The notes beneath the pieces are model-generated. The model saw only the letters and a list, made by a program, of their open reading frames with translations. It made no database searches and was not told the origin of the DNA. Positions 49,650 through 59,093 of a DNA stretch of 64,000 nt are shown one piece after another. Position 1 is the stretch's first letter, and every line of letters begins with the position of its first letter. The DNA is from Pseudomonadota bacterium (lineage in GTDB: Bacteria > Pseudomonadota > Alphaproteobacteria > Rhodobacterales > Rhodobacteraceae). A program made the position numbers and the translations under genes. The DNA lies in assembly GCA_038533575.1 (NCBI GenBank), contig JBCAYL010000002.1:372001-436000 (forward strand), written 5' to 3'.

Positions 49650-49682
49650 TGTTAGCGATACCAATCTTACGTTTGCGCAAAC
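49650..49682. promoter_or_regulatory. Two LacI-type operator-like palindromes upstream of pckA
   Basis: TGTTAGCGATACCA (49650-49663) resembles the palindrome TGTTAGCGCTAACA at 12 of 14 positions. A perfect palindrome GTTTGCGCAAAC lies at 49671-49682. Both have the central CG typical of LacI-family operators; regulators of that family (PckR, CceR) control pckA in alphaproteobacteria. Sites and regulator are inferred. Confidence 0.5.
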
Positions 49683-49701
49683 ACGCGGGCCGGGCCCGCC
49701 T

Positions 49702-49730
49702 AGGGCGCTCTCAGGGCGCTCTCAGGGCGC
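49702..49730. repeat. 11-bp direct repeats in the pckA-chvI spacer
   Basis: AGGGCGCTCTC occurs twice in tandem with a partial third copy. The gap 49572-49952 also holds the pckA promoter and operators; the chvI-proximal part (49800-49952) is AT-richer and presumably carries the chvI promoter. No gene seen. Confidence 0.5.
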
Positions 49731-49952
49731 ACGCGCCACCCCTGTCTGCTGGGCACCGGTGCGGCGGAGCGGGGCAGGGTAGGGCGGCGGCGGGCAAAAA
49801 GTGAGGCAATTAAGCCGCCTTTCATCGTTTTCAGAGCTCACTGGCAGAGAGAACTCATGAGTGATTCGCTTTTCCGTTGATTTTTCGCCCCGCTTCCGCA
49901 ACGAAGATAGAAAACGGCAGGCAAAAACAGAGCAGTACGAGAGGCATAAAAC

Positions 49953-50654
49953 ATGTCCAAGATCGCCCTTGTGGACGACGACAGAAATATCCTGACGTCC
50001 GTGTCCATCACCCTCGAGGCCGAGGGCTTCGACGTGGAAACCTATAATGACGGCCAGTCCGCGCTCGACGCGTTCAACAAGTCGATGCCCGACATGGCCG
50101 TGCTCGACATCAAGATGCCGCGCATGGACGGCATGGATCTCCTCCAGCGACTGCGTCAGAAAACGACGATGCCGGTGATCTTCCTCACCTCCAAGGATGA
50201 CGAGATCGACGAGGTCCTCGGGCTTCGGATGGGCGCGGACGACTACGTCAAGAAGCCCTTCTCCCAGCGCCTTCTCGTGGAGCGCATCCGCGCGCTCCTG
50301 CGCCGGCAGGAGGCGATCTCGGGCGACGTGGTGGCCGAGACCGAAGAGACCAAGGTCATGACCCGCGGGCACCTGACCATGGATCCGCTGCGCCACGCCG
50401 TGTCGTGGAAAGGCAACGACGTGAGCCTCACGGTCACCGAATTTCTCCTGCTTCAGGCACTGGCTCAGCGGCCCGGCTTCGTGAAGTCGCGCGACCAGCT
50501 GATGGACGTGGCCTACGACGATCAGGTCTATGTGGACGACCGCACCATCGACAGCCACATCAAGCGTTTGCGCAAGAAAATGCGGACCGCCGACGATGAG
50601 TTTTCCGCTATCGAAACTCTCTACGGCATCGGCTACCGTTACAACGAAGAATAA
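49953..50654 (+). CDS. chvI: ChvI-type response regulator
   Basis: OmpR-family regulator (233 aa). The receiver domain (LVDDDRNIL, phosphoacceptor Asp in [16 protein letters not shown] lysine) is followed by a winged-helix DNA-binding domain ([26 protein letters not shown]). In alphaproteobacteria ChvI with ChvG governs envelope, acid-stress and carbon-metabolism genes. It starts a run chvI-chvG-hprK-rapZ-PTS genes, 29 nt before chvG. Confidence 0.93.
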   Translation: MSKIALVDDDRNILTSVSITLEAEGFDVETYNDGQSALDAFNKSMPDMAVLDIKMPRMDGMDLLQRLRQKTTMPVIFLTSKDDEIDEVLGLRMGADDYVKKPFSQRLLVERIRALLRRQEAISGDVVAETEETKVMTRGHLTMDPLRHAVSWKGNDVSLTVTEFLLLQALAQRPGFVKSRDQLMDVAYDDQVYVDDRTIDSHIKRLRKKMRTADDEFSAIETLYGIGYRYNEE

Positions 50655-50683
50655 AGAAACCTGGGCGGGGGGATGACGCCCCG

Positions 50684-52411
50684 ATGAGCAACCGAGAGAT
50701 CGACGTGCGCGATCTGAACAGCGTCCGGCAGGCTGATATCCTGCTGGGCGACGATTGGATTGCGCCCGACGCCACCGTCGAGAAAGAGCTGCAGAACCGG
50801 CGCAAGCGCCGCTCCATCATCGCGCTCAATCGCTCGCCGCTGGCGCGCAAGATCATCACGTTCAACCTGCTGGCCCTCGTCATCCTCGTGGCGGGCGTGC
50901 TCTATCTCAATCCCTCCCGCGAAAGCCTCGCCTTCCAGCGCGCCACGGGCCTCGTTACCGAGGCCGAGCTCATCGCCGATGTTTTCGAGGCGGGCCTGCC
51001 CGCCACAGCCCCTGCGAACCTCGCCACCGGCGACGGGATCGAGGTGGGCGAGGTTCTGGCAGGGCTCGACCTGCGCGGCGGGATCGAGGTCTTCGTCTTC
51101 GACACCAGCGAGGCGCTCGTCGCCACGACGGTGGACATGGACCGCGGCGATCCCATTGCCGTGCGCGGCCTCGCGCGGGACGTGCGCTCCACCCTCATCA
51201 CGGAGTTCCTCAATTCCGTCTGGGACGGCATTTCGAGCCTTCTGGCACCGGCCGATCTCGAGCCCATGCGCATCTCTCCCGAAGAGCAGGTGCGCGCGCT
51301 CCTGCCCACCGCGCTCGCGGGCAGCGCCCAGGCCAGCACGGGGCAAAACGCCGAGGGCTCCAGCATCTTCTCCGTGGCCACCCCGATCGAGCAGAACGGT
51401 ACGGTCGTGGGCGCCGTGGCCCTCGTGAGCGCTGCGGGCGAGATCGACCAGCTCGTGCGCCAGGAGCGCGAGCAGGTGCTACAGATGTTTGTCATCGCGC
51501 TGCTCGTCTCCATCGGCCTCGGCCTCGTCCTCGCGTCCACCATTGCCAACCCGCTCTCGGACCTCGCCGCCGCGGCAGAGCTCGGGCGCGACAAGAACGC
51601 CCGCAAGATGTCGCCCTCTCGCATCCGCATCCCCGACCTGACCGCACGACCCGACGAGATCGGCCGCCTCAGCGGGGCGCTGCGCGGCATGGTCTCGGCG
51701 CTCTACGACCGGATCGACAACAACGAACAATTCGCCGCCGACGTCGCCCACGAGATCAAGAACCCGCTCGCCTCGCTGCGCTCCGCCGTGGGCACGCTCC
51801 GCGTGGCCAAGCGCGATGACCAGCGCGAGAAGCTCTTCGACGTGATCGACCACGACGTGCGTCGCCTCGACCGCCTTGTCAGCGATATCTCCAACGCCTC
51901 CCGCCTCGACAGCGAGCTGGTGAAGGAGGAGGAGGAGCCCTTCGACCTGATCAACATGCTCTCGAACCTGGCGCAGTATCTGGGGCAGGAAGCCGAGGCG
52001 AAGGGGATCGACTTCATCACCGACCTCCCCGAAGGCCCGCTCGTCACGCAGGGTCTAGAGGCGCGGCTGGCGCAGGTCTTCGTCAATCTCATCACCAACG
52101 CCACGAGCTTCTGTGGCGACGGCGACGCGATCCGCGTGTGGGCGCGGAAGCGCGAGAACAGGGTCCTCGTCGTGGTGGAGGATACAGGCCCCGGCATCCC
52201 CGACGGCGCCCTCCAGAAGATCTTCAAGCGCTTCTATTCCGAGCGGCCAGCGGGCCAGTTCGGCAACAATTCGGGCCTCGGGCTCGCGATCTCCAAGCAG
52301 ATCGTGGAAGCCCATGGCGGCGTCATCTGGGCCGAGAACATCCGCCCCACGGAGGCGGATCTGACCTCCGATCCGCTCGGTGCGCGCTTCGTGGTGGGCC
52401 TCCCTGTCTGA
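50684..52411 (+). CDS. chvG: ChvG-type sensor histidine kinase
   Basis: Membrane kinase (575 aa): helix near residues 61-78, a periplasmic sensor region (ExoS/ChvG-like) to about 255, second helix (FVIALLVSIGLGLVLAS), HAMP, H-box AADVAHEIKNPLASLRSAVG (phosphorylated His), N-box NLITNATSF, and G boxes DTGPGIPD and SGLGLAISKQIV. Partner of ChvI. Its end overlaps the open frame in front of hprK. Confidence 0.93.
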   Translation: MSNREIDVRDLNSVRQADILLGDDWIAPDATVEKELQNRRKRRSIIALNRSPLARKIITFNLLALVILVAGVLYLNPSRESLAFQRATGLVTEAELIADVFEAGLPATAPANLATGDGIEVGEVLAGLDLRGGIEVFVFDTSEALVATTVDMDRGDPIAVRGLARDVRSTLITEFLNSVWDGISSLLAPADLEPMRISPEEQVRALLPTALAGSAQASTGQNAEGSSIFSVATPIEQNGTVVGAVALVSAAGEIDQLVRQEREQVLQMFVIALLVSIGLGLVLASTIANPLSDLAAAAELGRDKNARKMSPSRIRIPDLTARPDEIGRLSGALRGMVSALYDRIDNNEQFAADVAHEIKNPLASLRSAVGTLRVAKRDDQREKLFDVIDHDVRRLDRLVSDISNASRLDSELVKEEEEPFDLINMLSNLAQYLGQEAEAKGIDFITDLPEGPLVTQGLEARLAQVFVNLITNATSFCGDGDAIRVWARKRENRVLVVVEDTGPGIPDGALQKIFKRFYSERPAGQFGNNSGLGLAISKQIVEAHGGVIWAENIRPTEADLTSDPLGARFVVGLPV

Positions 52412-52448
52412 TCCCTTCGCGCTGAGGCCGGCCCCCGGCGGCGCGGCC

Positions 52449-52856
52449 GTGCATCTCCACGCAACGACAGTGGTCCTCGCGGGTCGTGCGCTCCTGATCG
52501 CGGGGCCCGCGGGCGCGGGAAAATCCTCGCTGGCGCTCGAGATGATGGCGCTGGGCGCGGGGCTCATCGCCGACGATGTCACCGAGCTTTTCGAGGAGGA
52601 TGGCGCGCTCTGGGCGCGGGCGCCCGAGGGCCTGCCCGCAGCCATCGAGGCGCGGGGCATCGGACTCCTGAACGCGCCGCTCGCGCCGCCGGCGCCGGTG
52701 ATGGCCGCGCTCGACCTCACCCGCTGCACTGCAGAGCGCATGCCGCAGGTGCAAGGAATCTCGCTCCTCGGCCATGCTAAGCCCTTGCTTCAAAACACCG
52801 AGAGTGGTCCTTTGAGTGCAAAGCTCGTGCAATATCTTAAGCACAAGCCGCTATAG
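52449..52856 (+). CDS. hprK: Short HPr kinase/phosphorylase
   Basis: Alphaproteobacterial HprK, about 135 aa, holding only the catalytic domain. P-loop [12 protein letters not shown], then LIADDVTEL and [11 protein letters not shown]. It phosphorylates a serine of HPr. The start is uncertain: GTG at 52449 gives the usual MHLHATTV beginning; CTG at 52404 or GTG at 52380 would lengthen it into chvG. rapZ follows after 7 nt. Confidence 0.88.
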   Translation: MHLHATTVVLAGRALLIAGPAGAGKSSLALEMMALGAGLIADDVTELFEEDGALWARAPEGLPAAIEARGIGLLNAPLAPPAPVMAALDLTRCTAERMPQVQGISLLGHAKPLLQNTESGPLSAKLVQYLKHKPL

Positions 52857-52863
52857 GACACCC

Positions 52864-53778
52864 ATGTCGGAGCCTGTATCTTCTGCGCCGCAGCGCATCG
52901 TGCTCGTGACCGGGCCCTCCGGCGGCGGGCGATCGACAGCCATCAATGCCCTCGAGGATATGGGCTACGAGGCCATCGACGCGCTGCCGCTGACGATGAT
53001 CCCGCGGCTCCTGGCCGGGCCGCCCATGGAAAAGCCGCTCGCGCTCGGCATCGCGCCCGGCGCGCGGGATTTCTCGGCCAATGCCTTCATCGAGGTGATC
53101 GACAAGCTCCACCGCGGGGATCACGCGCCCGAGGTCGTTTATCTCGAATGCGCGCCCGAGGTCCTGTTGCGCCGCTATTCGGAGACCCGGCGGCGGCATC
53201 CCGCGGCCCCCGAGGAAACGCCCGGCGTGGGCATCGAGCGCGAGATGGACCTCCTCGTCCCGATCAAGGCCCGCGCGGATACCCTCATCGACACCTCCGA
53301 GCTCAGCCCCCACGATCTCAAGGCCGAGCTCGAGCGCCTCTTTTCCAGCGAGGGCGGGACCAAGCTCGCCGTGTCGCTGCATTCCTTCAGCTACAAGCGC
53401 GGCCTGCCGCGCGGCATCGACATGGTCTTCGACTGCCGATTTCTCAGGAACCCGTACTGGGAGCCGTCGCTTCGCGCCCTAAATGGGATGTCGGGTGACG
53501 TACAGGACCACGTGAAACAGGATGCGCGATACGCGCCGTTCTTCACCATGGTCCGCGATCTGGCAGAGCTGTTGTTGCCTGCATACCGCGAGGAAGGGAA
53601 AGCGCATTTGAGCATCGCGTTCGGCTGTACGGGCGGCAAACACCGTTCCGTGACCATGGCAGAGCACGTGGCGTCATCCCTTGCGGAAAGCGGCTGGCAG
53701 GTGTCTATTCGTCATCGGGAGTTAGAGCGCGCAGGGCAGGGGACGCCCCACGCAGTGAGACAAGGGGACGGCCCGTGA
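52864..53778 (+). CDS. rapZ: RapZ/YvcJ-family nucleotide-binding protein
   Basis: A 304-aa P-loop protein. In enterobacteria RapZ is an RNase adapter for glmZ sRNA. The P-loop reads GPSGGGRST, with Arg in place of the usual Lys, as in many alphaproteobacterial members. Other landmarks are [22 protein letters not shown], and the conserved C-terminal [24 protein letters not shown] and [12 protein letters not shown]. The start (MSEPVSS) lies 7 nt after hprK; the end overlaps the EIIA gene. Confidence 0.93.
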   Translation: MSEPVSSAPQRIVLVTGPSGGGRSTAINALEDMGYEAIDALPLTMIPRLLAGPPMEKPLALGIAPGARDFSANAFIEVIDKLHRGDHAPEVVYLECAPEVLLRRYSETRRRHPAAPEETPGVGIEREMDLLVPIKARADTLIDTSELSPHDLKAELERLFSSEGGTKLAVSLHSFSYKRGLPRGIDMVFDCRFLRNPYWEPSLRALNGMSGDVQDHVKQDARYAPFFTMVRDLAELLLPAYREEGKAHLSIAFGCTGGKHRSVTMAEHVASSLAESGWQVSIRHRELERAGQGTPHAVRQGDGP

Positions 53779-54176
53779 TCGGGATCGTAATTGTCGCCCA
53801 TGGGGGGCTCGCCGCCGAGTACAAGTCGGCGATGGAGCATGTCGTGGGCAAGCAGGCGGGTATCATGCCTGTGTCCATCGAGGCCAGCCATGACCGCGGC
53901 TTCAAGCAGCAGGAAATCTGTCGCGCGGCCGATGCCGTGGATGAGGGCGACGGCGTCGTGCTCGTCATCGACATGTTCGGCTCCTCGCCCTCCAATCTCG
54001 CGCTCCGCGCCTGCGAGCCGAACGGGCGGCGGATCCTCTACGGGGCCAACCTGCCGATGCTCGTGAAGCTGGCCAAGAAGCGCCACAGGCCCATCGACGA
54101 GGCCGTGGCCGCGGCCCGCGAGGCCGGCAAGAAATATATCGATTGTTACCAGGCGGAGCCGCAGGCTACACACTAG
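53775..54176 (+). CDS. PTS EIIA component, mannose/fructose type
   Basis: A 133-aa EIIA-Man domain with active-site His9 ([14 protein letters not shown]) and [13 protein letters not shown]. No EIIB or EIIC sugar components follow, so it is a regulatory phosphate acceptor typical of the truncated alphaproteobacterial PTS. GTG start overlaps rapZ (GTGA); HPr is 3 nt downstream. Confidence 0.93.
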   Translation: MIGIVIVAHGGLAAEYKSAMEHVVGKQAGIMPVSIEASHDRGFKQQEICRAADAVDEGDGVVLVIDMFGSSPSNLALRACEPNGRRILYGANLPMLVKLAKKRHRPIDEAVAAAREAGKKYIDCYQAEPQATH

Positions 54177-54179
54177 CCA

Positions 54180-54452
54180 ATGTCCACGACCCGTCAGCTC
54201 GAGATCGTCAACACCAAGGGGCTCCATGCCCGTGCTTCGGCGAAATTCGTCGAAGTTGTCGAGGATTTCGACGCGGTCTGCGACGTCGCCAAGGAAGGGA
54301 TGAGCGCCGCCGGTGACAGCATCATGGGCCTTTTGATGTTGGCAGCTTCCCATGGCTCCACTATTGAAATCGCCACGTCGGGCCCGCAGGCTGAGGCCCT
54401 CGCAGACGCGCTGGAAGCGCTCGTGGCCGACAAGTTCGGCGAAGAGATGTAA
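54180..54452 (+). CDS. ptsH: Phosphocarrier protein HPr
   Basis: A 90-aa HPr. The phosphorylatable histidine is in TKGLHARASAKFVEV, and the regulatory serine (HprK target) in GDSIMGLLMLAA. Together with HprK and EIIA(Man) it forms the regulatory PTS; enzyme I is not in the window. Confidence 0.94.
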   Translation: MSTTRQLEIVNTKGLHARASAKFVEVVEDFDAVCDVAKEGMSAAGDSIMGLLMLAASHGSTIEIATSGPQAEALADALEALVADKFGEEM

Positions 54453-54494
54453 CCGCGCTGACCCTAGCGCATGACAAGTGGATGGATGTGACCC

Positions 54495-55388
54495 TTGGTT
54501 GATCATTCCCAAACGCCGCCATCGCTCCTGGCGCGCCGCCCGGCGGGCGACCTCGTGGAGCCCGCGCCCACCCCCTATGACAAGCGCAAGCTGAGCTACG
54601 CCGGCACCTTCACGAACCCCTGGCAGGCGGGGATCATCCGCACCATGGAATGGTGCACGGGCAAGATCACGCTTTTGCGCCGCATCCGCCAATTCGAGCG
54701 CATGGGTCCGGCCACGGGCCAGAACTTCTGGAAGCAGGCCCGCGGCTTCATGGAGATCGACCTCCAGACCCCCGCCGAGGAGATCGCGCGGATCCCCGCC
54801 GAGGGGCCTTGCATCATCGTGGCCAATCATCCCCACGGGCTGGTGGACGGGATGATGATTGCCGAGCTCGTGGGCGAGGTGCGCAACGATTACAAGATCC
54901 TGACCCGCTCGCTCCTCACGGGCGTGGAAGAGGTCGCCGAATACATGATCCCCGTGCCCTTCGCGCACGAGGCCGACGCGCTCGAAAAAAGCCTCGACAT
55001 GCGCAAGCAGGCCATGGCCCATCTCGCCAATGGCGGCTGCGTGGTGATCTTCCCCTCGGGCTCCGTCGCCGTCTCCGAGAGCTGGTGGGGCCCCGCGATC
55101 GAAGGCGAATGGAACCCGTTCACCGCCAAGATGATCCAGCGCTCCGGTGCCGCCGTCGTTCCGGTGCACTTCCCCGGCCAGAACAGCCGATGGTACCAGA
55201 TCGCAAACCAGCTCAGCGCCACGCTCCGCCAGGGTCTCCTGATCCACGAGGTGGCCCACAGCTTCGGCAAGCCGCAGCGCCCCGTCATCGGGGAGCCCGT
55301 CTCTCAGAAGATCATTGCCGAGAAAAGCCGCAATCCCCGGGACTTCATGGCTTGGCTCAGGGCGCATACGCTGGGGCTCGGCGCCTAA
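54495..55388 (+). CDS. Lysophospholipid acyltransferase-family protein
   Basis: A 297-aa acyltransferase. The catalytic block is CIIVANHPHGLVDGMMI (His-x4-Asp form), followed by IFPSGSVAVSESWWG and VPVHFPGQNSRWY. No long membrane helix, so likely peripheral. It may acylate lysophosphatidate or a lipid A/ornithine-lipid precursor; the substrate is open. Start taken as TTG at 54495; the first 40 residues are poorly conserved-looking, so a later start is possible. Confidence 0.82.
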   Translation: MVDHSQTPPSLLARRPAGDLVEPAPTPYDKRKLSYAGTFTNPWQAGIIRTMEWCTGKITLLRRIRQFERMGPATGQNFWKQARGFMEIDLQTPAEEIARIPAEGPCIIVANHPHGLVDGMMIAELVGEVRNDYKILTRSLLTGVEEVAEYMIPVPFAHEADALEKSLDMRKQAMAHLANGGCVVIFPSGSVAVSESWWGPAIEGEWNPFTAKMIQRSGAAVVPVHFPGQNSRWYQIANQLSATLRQGLLIHEVAHSFGKPQRPVIGEPVSQKIIAEKSRNPRDFMAWLRAHTLGLGA

Positions 55389-55402
55389 TCTTCCACGGGT
55401 CA

Positions 55403-55428
55403 CCACGAATTTTTGCAAGAATTCGTGG
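55403..55428. repeat. Second copy of the CACGAATTTTT palindrome
   Basis: CCACGAATTTTT (55403-55414), GC, AAGAATTCGTGG, one mismatch between arms. Nearly identical to the perfect palindrome after puhA at 9866-9889. It lies between the acyltransferase stop and the rplA terminator. Confidence 0.75.
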
Positions 55429-55443
55429 TCCTGAAACGACAAA

Positions 55444-55464
55444 GGGCGGCCTGATGGGCCGCCC
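55444..55464 (-). terminator. Terminator-like hairpin after rplA
   Basis: Stem GGGCGGCC (55444-55451), loop TGAT, GGCCGCCC (55457-55464). On the minus strand it is followed by TTTGTCG, so it best serves the rplK-rplA transcript; it could also stop transcription from the acyltransferase side. Confidence 0.65.
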
Positions 55465-55487
55465 CTGCCTTGCATTCTGTAGCTTAC

Positions 55488-56186
55488 CTATTGTTCGTTG
55501 GCGCTGGCCACGTCGATGGACACGCCCGGCCCCATGGTGGAGCTCAGCGCGACCTTCTTCATGTAGGTGCCCTTGGCGCCCGCGGGCTTCGCGCGGGCCA
55601 CGGCATCCACGAAGGCGCGCACGTTCTCGACGAGCTTTGCCTCGTCGAAGGACGCCTTGCCGACGCCGGCATGGACGACTCCTGCCTTCTCGGCCTTGAA
55701 CTGCACCTGTCCGCCCTTGGCTGCTTCCACGGCTTCCTTGACGTCCATCGTCACCGTGCCGACCTTCGGGTTCGGCATCAGGTTGCGGGGGCCGAGCACC
55801 TTACCGAGACGGCCCACGATGGGCATCATGTCCGGCGTGGCGATGCAGCGGTCGAACTCGATCGTGCCGCCCTGCACCGTCTCCATGAGGTCCTCCGCGC
55901 CTACGATGTCGGCGCCGGCCTCCTTGGCCTCGTCGGCCTTCGGGCCGCGGGCGAAGACCGCTACGCGCACCGTCTTGCCGGTGCCATTCGGGAGCGTCAC
56001 CGTCCCGCGCACCATCTGGTCCGCGTGGCGGGGATCGACGCCGAGGTTCATTGCGATCTCGACAGTCTCGTCGAATTTCGCTGTCGCGTTGCCCTTCACG
56101 AGCTTCACGGCCTCCTCGACGGTCACGTCGAGCTTCTCTGCGAAGGCTTCCTTGGCCGCCTTCATGCGCTTTCCAACCTTGCCCAT
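55488..56186 (-). CDS. rplA: 50S ribosomal protein L1
   Basis: L1 (232 aa) forms the mobile stalk near the E site and can repress its own operon. It has [58 protein letters not shown] and the C-terminal GVSIDVAS. It follows rplK after 1 nt and ends before a hairpin terminator. Confidence 0.97.
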   Translation of the reverse strand: MGKVGKRMKAAKEAFAEKLDVTVEEAVKLVKGNATAKFDETVEIAMNLGVDPRHADQMVRGTVTLPNGTGKTVRVAVFARGPKADEAKEAGADIVGAEDLMETVQGGTIEFDRCIATPDMMPIVGRLGKVLGPRNLMPNPKVGTVTMDVKEAVEAAKGGQVQFKAEKAGVVHAGVGKASFDEAKLVENVRAFVDAVARAKPAGAKGTYMKKVALSSTMGPGVSIDVASANEQ

Positions 56187-56187
56187 C

Positions 56188-56613
56188 TTACTTCACCTCG
56201 ATGCCCATGGATTTCGCGGAGCCGAGGATGATCTTCATCGCGGCCTCGACGTCGTTGGCGGAGAGATCTTTCATCTTCGCCTCGGCGATCTCGCGGACCT
56301 GCGCCACCGAGACCGAGCCCACCGTCTCGCGGGACGGGTTGTTGGCGCCGGATTTCAGCTTTGCCGCCTTCTTGAGGAAGTAGGACGCCGGGGGCGTCTT
56401 GATGTCCATCGTGAAGGACTTGTCCTGGTAATAGGTGATCACGGTCGGACAGGGCGCGCCCGGGTCCATCTCCTGCGTCTTGGCGTTGAACGCCTTGCAG
56501 AATTCCATGATGTTGATCCCGCGCTGACCGAGCGCTGGGCCCACCGGCGGGGAGGGGTTGGCTTGTCCTGCAGGAACCTGCAGCTTCATCGTGCCAGCGA
56601 CTTTTTTCGCCAT
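56188..56613 (-). CDS. rplK: 50S ribosomal protein L11
   Basis: L11 (141 aa) of the GTPase-associated centre. [42 protein letters not shown] and the rRNA-binding C-terminal domain ([18 protein letters not shown]) are standard. The start is fixed by AAAGGAGACGCGCC. The frame is open upstream but with no protein-like sequence. Confidence 0.97.
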   Translation of the reverse strand: MAKKVAGTMKLQVPAGQANPSPPVGPALGQRGINIMEFCKAFNAKTQEMDPGAPCPTVITYYQDKSFTMDIKTPPASYFLKKAAKLKSGANNPSRETVGSVSVAQVREIAEAKMKDLSANDVEAAMKIILGSAKSMGIEVK

Positions 56614-56897
56614 GGCGCGTCTCCTTTTCTCAACGCCCGCCCGTCGCGACGGTGGGGCTTTTTGTCGATGTGGTCCGGCGTTGCGCACGCGTGCGCGCGG
56701 CCTCCCACGAGGCGTTCTTGCGAACAGCGCGCTCTTAGTGGAAGGGCGCCGCGCATGCAAGCGTGAGACGCGCGTGCCCCCTGTCCCCGGGACTGAAAGA
56801 AAGTCCTACCGAGGCGTGAATTGACCGGCCGAGCGATCAAAGCTCTTTCGTGCTAGGCTAGCCAAACGGCGGCCGGCATTCATCAGTGGAGGGTTTC

Positions 56898-57368
56898 ATG
56901 CGGCGGTTCATCATAGGCTTGGTCACCCATGGCGCGGCGCTTGGTTTGGGCTTCGGGCTTGGGGTCTACTTCCTGCCCATCCTCACTGCACCGCCCTCGC
57001 CCGATGCGGCGACGCTCGAGGCCATGGCGGAGGACGCCGTCTTCACCGCCGCGTTCCAAGAGGACCTCCGCGGCAACGACCTGCTGCATTGGGGCACCGG
57101 CACGGTGAGCCTCACGCCCTCGCAGATCGTGCATACCGGGGAGCTCGCGCCCGGCCCCGACTTCAGGGTCTACCTCGTGCCGAGCTTCGTGGCCCACGAA
57201 GACGAATTCGCGCCGCTGAAGGCTCAGAGCCAGATCATCGGGTCGGTGAGGACGTTCCAGGGCTTCTCGCTCGACATCCCCGAGGGCGTGGACATCGAGG
57301 CCTACACGACCGTCCTCGTCTGGTGCGAGGCCTTCTCGGAATTCATCGCCGCCGCCCAATACCGCTGA
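56898..57368 (+). CDS. DM13-domain membrane-anchored or secreted protein
   Basis: A 156-aa protein with one N-terminal hydrophobic segment (RFIIGLVTHGAALGLGFGLG, anchor or signal) and a DM13 domain (GTGTVSLTPSQIVHTGELAP, DFRVYLVP, VLVWCEAFSEFIAAA, including the near-invariant Cys). DM13 domains are proposed to bind heme or carry electrons; here that is inference. ATG at 56898 has GGAGGG 4 nt before it. Confidence 0.85.
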   Translation: MRRFIIGLVTHGAALGLGFGLGVYFLPILTAPPSPDAATLEAMAEDAVFTAAFQEDLRGNDLLHWGTGTVSLTPSQIVHTGELAPGPDFRVYLVPSFVAHEDEFAPLKAQSQIIGSVRTFQGFSLDIPEGVDIEAYTTVLVWCEAFSEFIAAAQYR

Positions 57369-57432
57369 CCGCCGGTCTTTCCTCATCAACGAGCGCGCTT
57401 TGCCGCGCGCCGGGGTCGTGGCAAGCTGGGCC

Positions 57433-58053
57433 ATGATCACGGAGATCGAGGACTATTTCACCCGCGGCTGCGGGCGCTGCCCGCGCTTTGACACACCAGA
57501 CTGCGCCACGCGGATCTGGGCCGGAGCCCTGGGTGAGCTTCGCGCCCTCTGCCTGGCGGCGGGTCTCTCCGAACATCTCAAATGGGGCCATCCCTGCTAC
57601 ATGCATGCGGGGCGCAACGTCGCCATCCTCGGCGCGTTTCGCGACAACGTCCGCCTCAGCTTCTTCGACGCCGCGCTTCTCGCCGATCCGGCTGGCATTC
57701 TGGAGCGGCAGGGCCCGAACACCGCCCATCCCGACATGATCCGCATCTCGAAGTTGGCCGATGTCAGCAGGCTCGCGCCGACAATCCGCGCCTATCTCGC
57801 CGAGGCCATGGACCATGCGCGGGCAGGACGTCGCCCGCCAAGGGAGCGCCGCGAGATCAACCTGCCGGAAGAGCTTATCGAGGTGCTTGATGCGGATCCC
57901 GAGCTTGCAGAGGCTTTCCACGCCCTCACTCCCGGACGGCAGAAGAGCTACGAGATCTACCTCGGCGGAGCCAAGAAACCCGAGACTCGCGTCGCACGTA
58001 TCGAGAGATGCCGTCCGCGCATTTTCGCGGGCAAGGGGGCAACGGAGCGCTGA
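57433..58053 (+). CDS. YdeI/OmdA-type protein (DUF1801-related)
   Basis: A 206-aa cytosolic protein. The N-terminal part has a DUF1801-like block (LSEHLKWGHPCYMHAGRNVAILGAF, NVRLSFFDAALL), and the C-terminal part an OmdA/YdeI helix set (ELIEVLDADPELAEAFHALT, GRQKSYEIYLGGAKKPETR, ARIERCRPRI). Members have been linked to bacteriocin or stress responses; function unclear. ATG at 57433 is preferred to the one at 57400. Converges with nusG. Confidence 0.82.
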   Translation: MITEIEDYFTRGCGRCPRFDTPDCATRIWAGALGELRALCLAAGLSEHLKWGHPCYMHAGRNVAILGAFRDNVRLSFFDAALLADPAGILERQGPNTAHPDMIRISKLADVSRLAPTIRAYLAEAMDHARAGRRPPRERREINLPEELIEVLDADPELAEAFHALTPGRQKSYEIYLGGAKKPETRVARIERCRPRIFAGKGATER

Positions 58054-58125
58054 GGGCGCGCGGGGCGCGATGCGCCCCCGCATACCCTGTGAGACGCTAC
58101 GAGGCGCGGCGGCGCGCCCCGCGCC

Positions 58126-58659
58126 TCAGCTCTGCTTGGTGACCTGGGTGTATTCGAGCTCCACCGGCGTGGCGCGGCCGAAGATCGAGACGGTGACCTT
58201 GAGACGCTGGTTGTCGTCGTCGACCTCTTCCACGGTGCCGTCGAAATCCTCGAACGGGCCGTCGTTGACCTTCACCTTCTCGCCCACCTCGAAGTGGATC
58301 ATGAGCTTCGGTGCCTCGGCACCTTCCTCCACACGGCCCAGGATCCCTTGCACCTCGGCGTCGCGCATGGGCATGGGGCGGCCCTGGGGCCCGAGGAAGC
58401 CGGTGACACGGTTGATCGAGTTGATCAGGTGATAGCCCTCGTCCGACATCTCCATGTGCACGAGCACGTAGCCCGGCATGAAGCGGCGCTCGGTGGTGAC
58501 CTTCTTGCCGCGGCGGACCTCGATGACCTCCTCGGTGGGCACGAGGACCTCGTCGATCTGGTCCTCCATGCCTTGCTCCTCGATGGATTGGCGGATCTGC
58601 TCGGCGATCTTCTTCTCGAAGTTCGACAGAACGCTCACGGAATACCAGCGCTTCGCCAT
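58126..58659 (-). CDS. nusG: Transcription termination/antitermination protein NusG
   Basis: NusG (177 aa): NGN domain (KRWYSVSVLSNFEKKIAEQI, RRFMPGYVLVHMEMSDEGYH, RVTGFLG) and C-terminal KOW domain (GEKVKVNDGPFEDFDGTVEEV). It links RNA polymerase to Rho or to the ribosome. It lies between secE and rplK on the minus strand, interrupted by two plus-strand genes before rplK. Confidence 0.96.
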   Translation of the reverse strand: MAKRWYSVSVLSNFEKKIAEQIRQSIEEQGMEDQIDEVLVPTEEVIEVRRGKKVTTERRFMPGYVLVHMEMSDEGYHLINSINRVTGFLGPQGRPMPMRDAEVQGILGRVEEGAEAPKLMIHFEVGEKVKVNDGPFEDFDGTVEEVDDDNQRLKVTVSIFGRATPVELEYTQVTKQS

Positions 58660-58801
58660 GGGCCTTGGTCCTCGTCTTGCCCCGCGCGCCAGATGCGCGG
58701 GTCCCAGAAACAAATGGGGCGCGCCGTCCTCAGACAAGCGCGCCGCGTTGCGAAGCCATTACCGTGCCGTTGGGGGCAGTTCAAGCCCCGCTCGGAGCGC
58801 C

Positions 58802-58990
58802 TCAGCTCATGAGCCCGATCACGCCGGAGAGCGCCGAGCGGATGCCGAGATCGACGAGGGAGAAGAAGACAGCCGTGAGCGCAGCCATGATGAAGACCAT
58901 GATCGTCGTCACCACGACTTCCCGGCGCGTGGGCCACACGATCTTGGCCACCTCGGCGCGGGTCTCTTGGATAAACTTGAGCGGGTTCAT
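58802..58990 (-). CDS. secE: Preprotein translocase subunit SecE
   Basis: Single-helix SecE (62 aa): amphipathic NPLKFIQETRAEVAKIVWP with the typical WPTRRE before the membrane helix (TTIMVFIMAALTAVFFSLVD). Together with tRNA-Trp and nusG it shows the common tRNA-Trp-secE-nusG order. Confidence 0.95.
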   Translation of the reverse strand: MNPLKFIQETRAEVAKIVWPTRREVVVTTIMVFIMAALTAVFFSLVDLGIRSALSGVIGLMS

Positions 58991-59093
58991 CGGCGTTCTC
59001 TCCGTCTGACCCGGCTCAGATACGCGGGCGCGCCCCCGGTTTCAAGGCATGAAGCCCGGGATGAGGAGGCGCTGCGGCGCCGATGCAGGGGCG

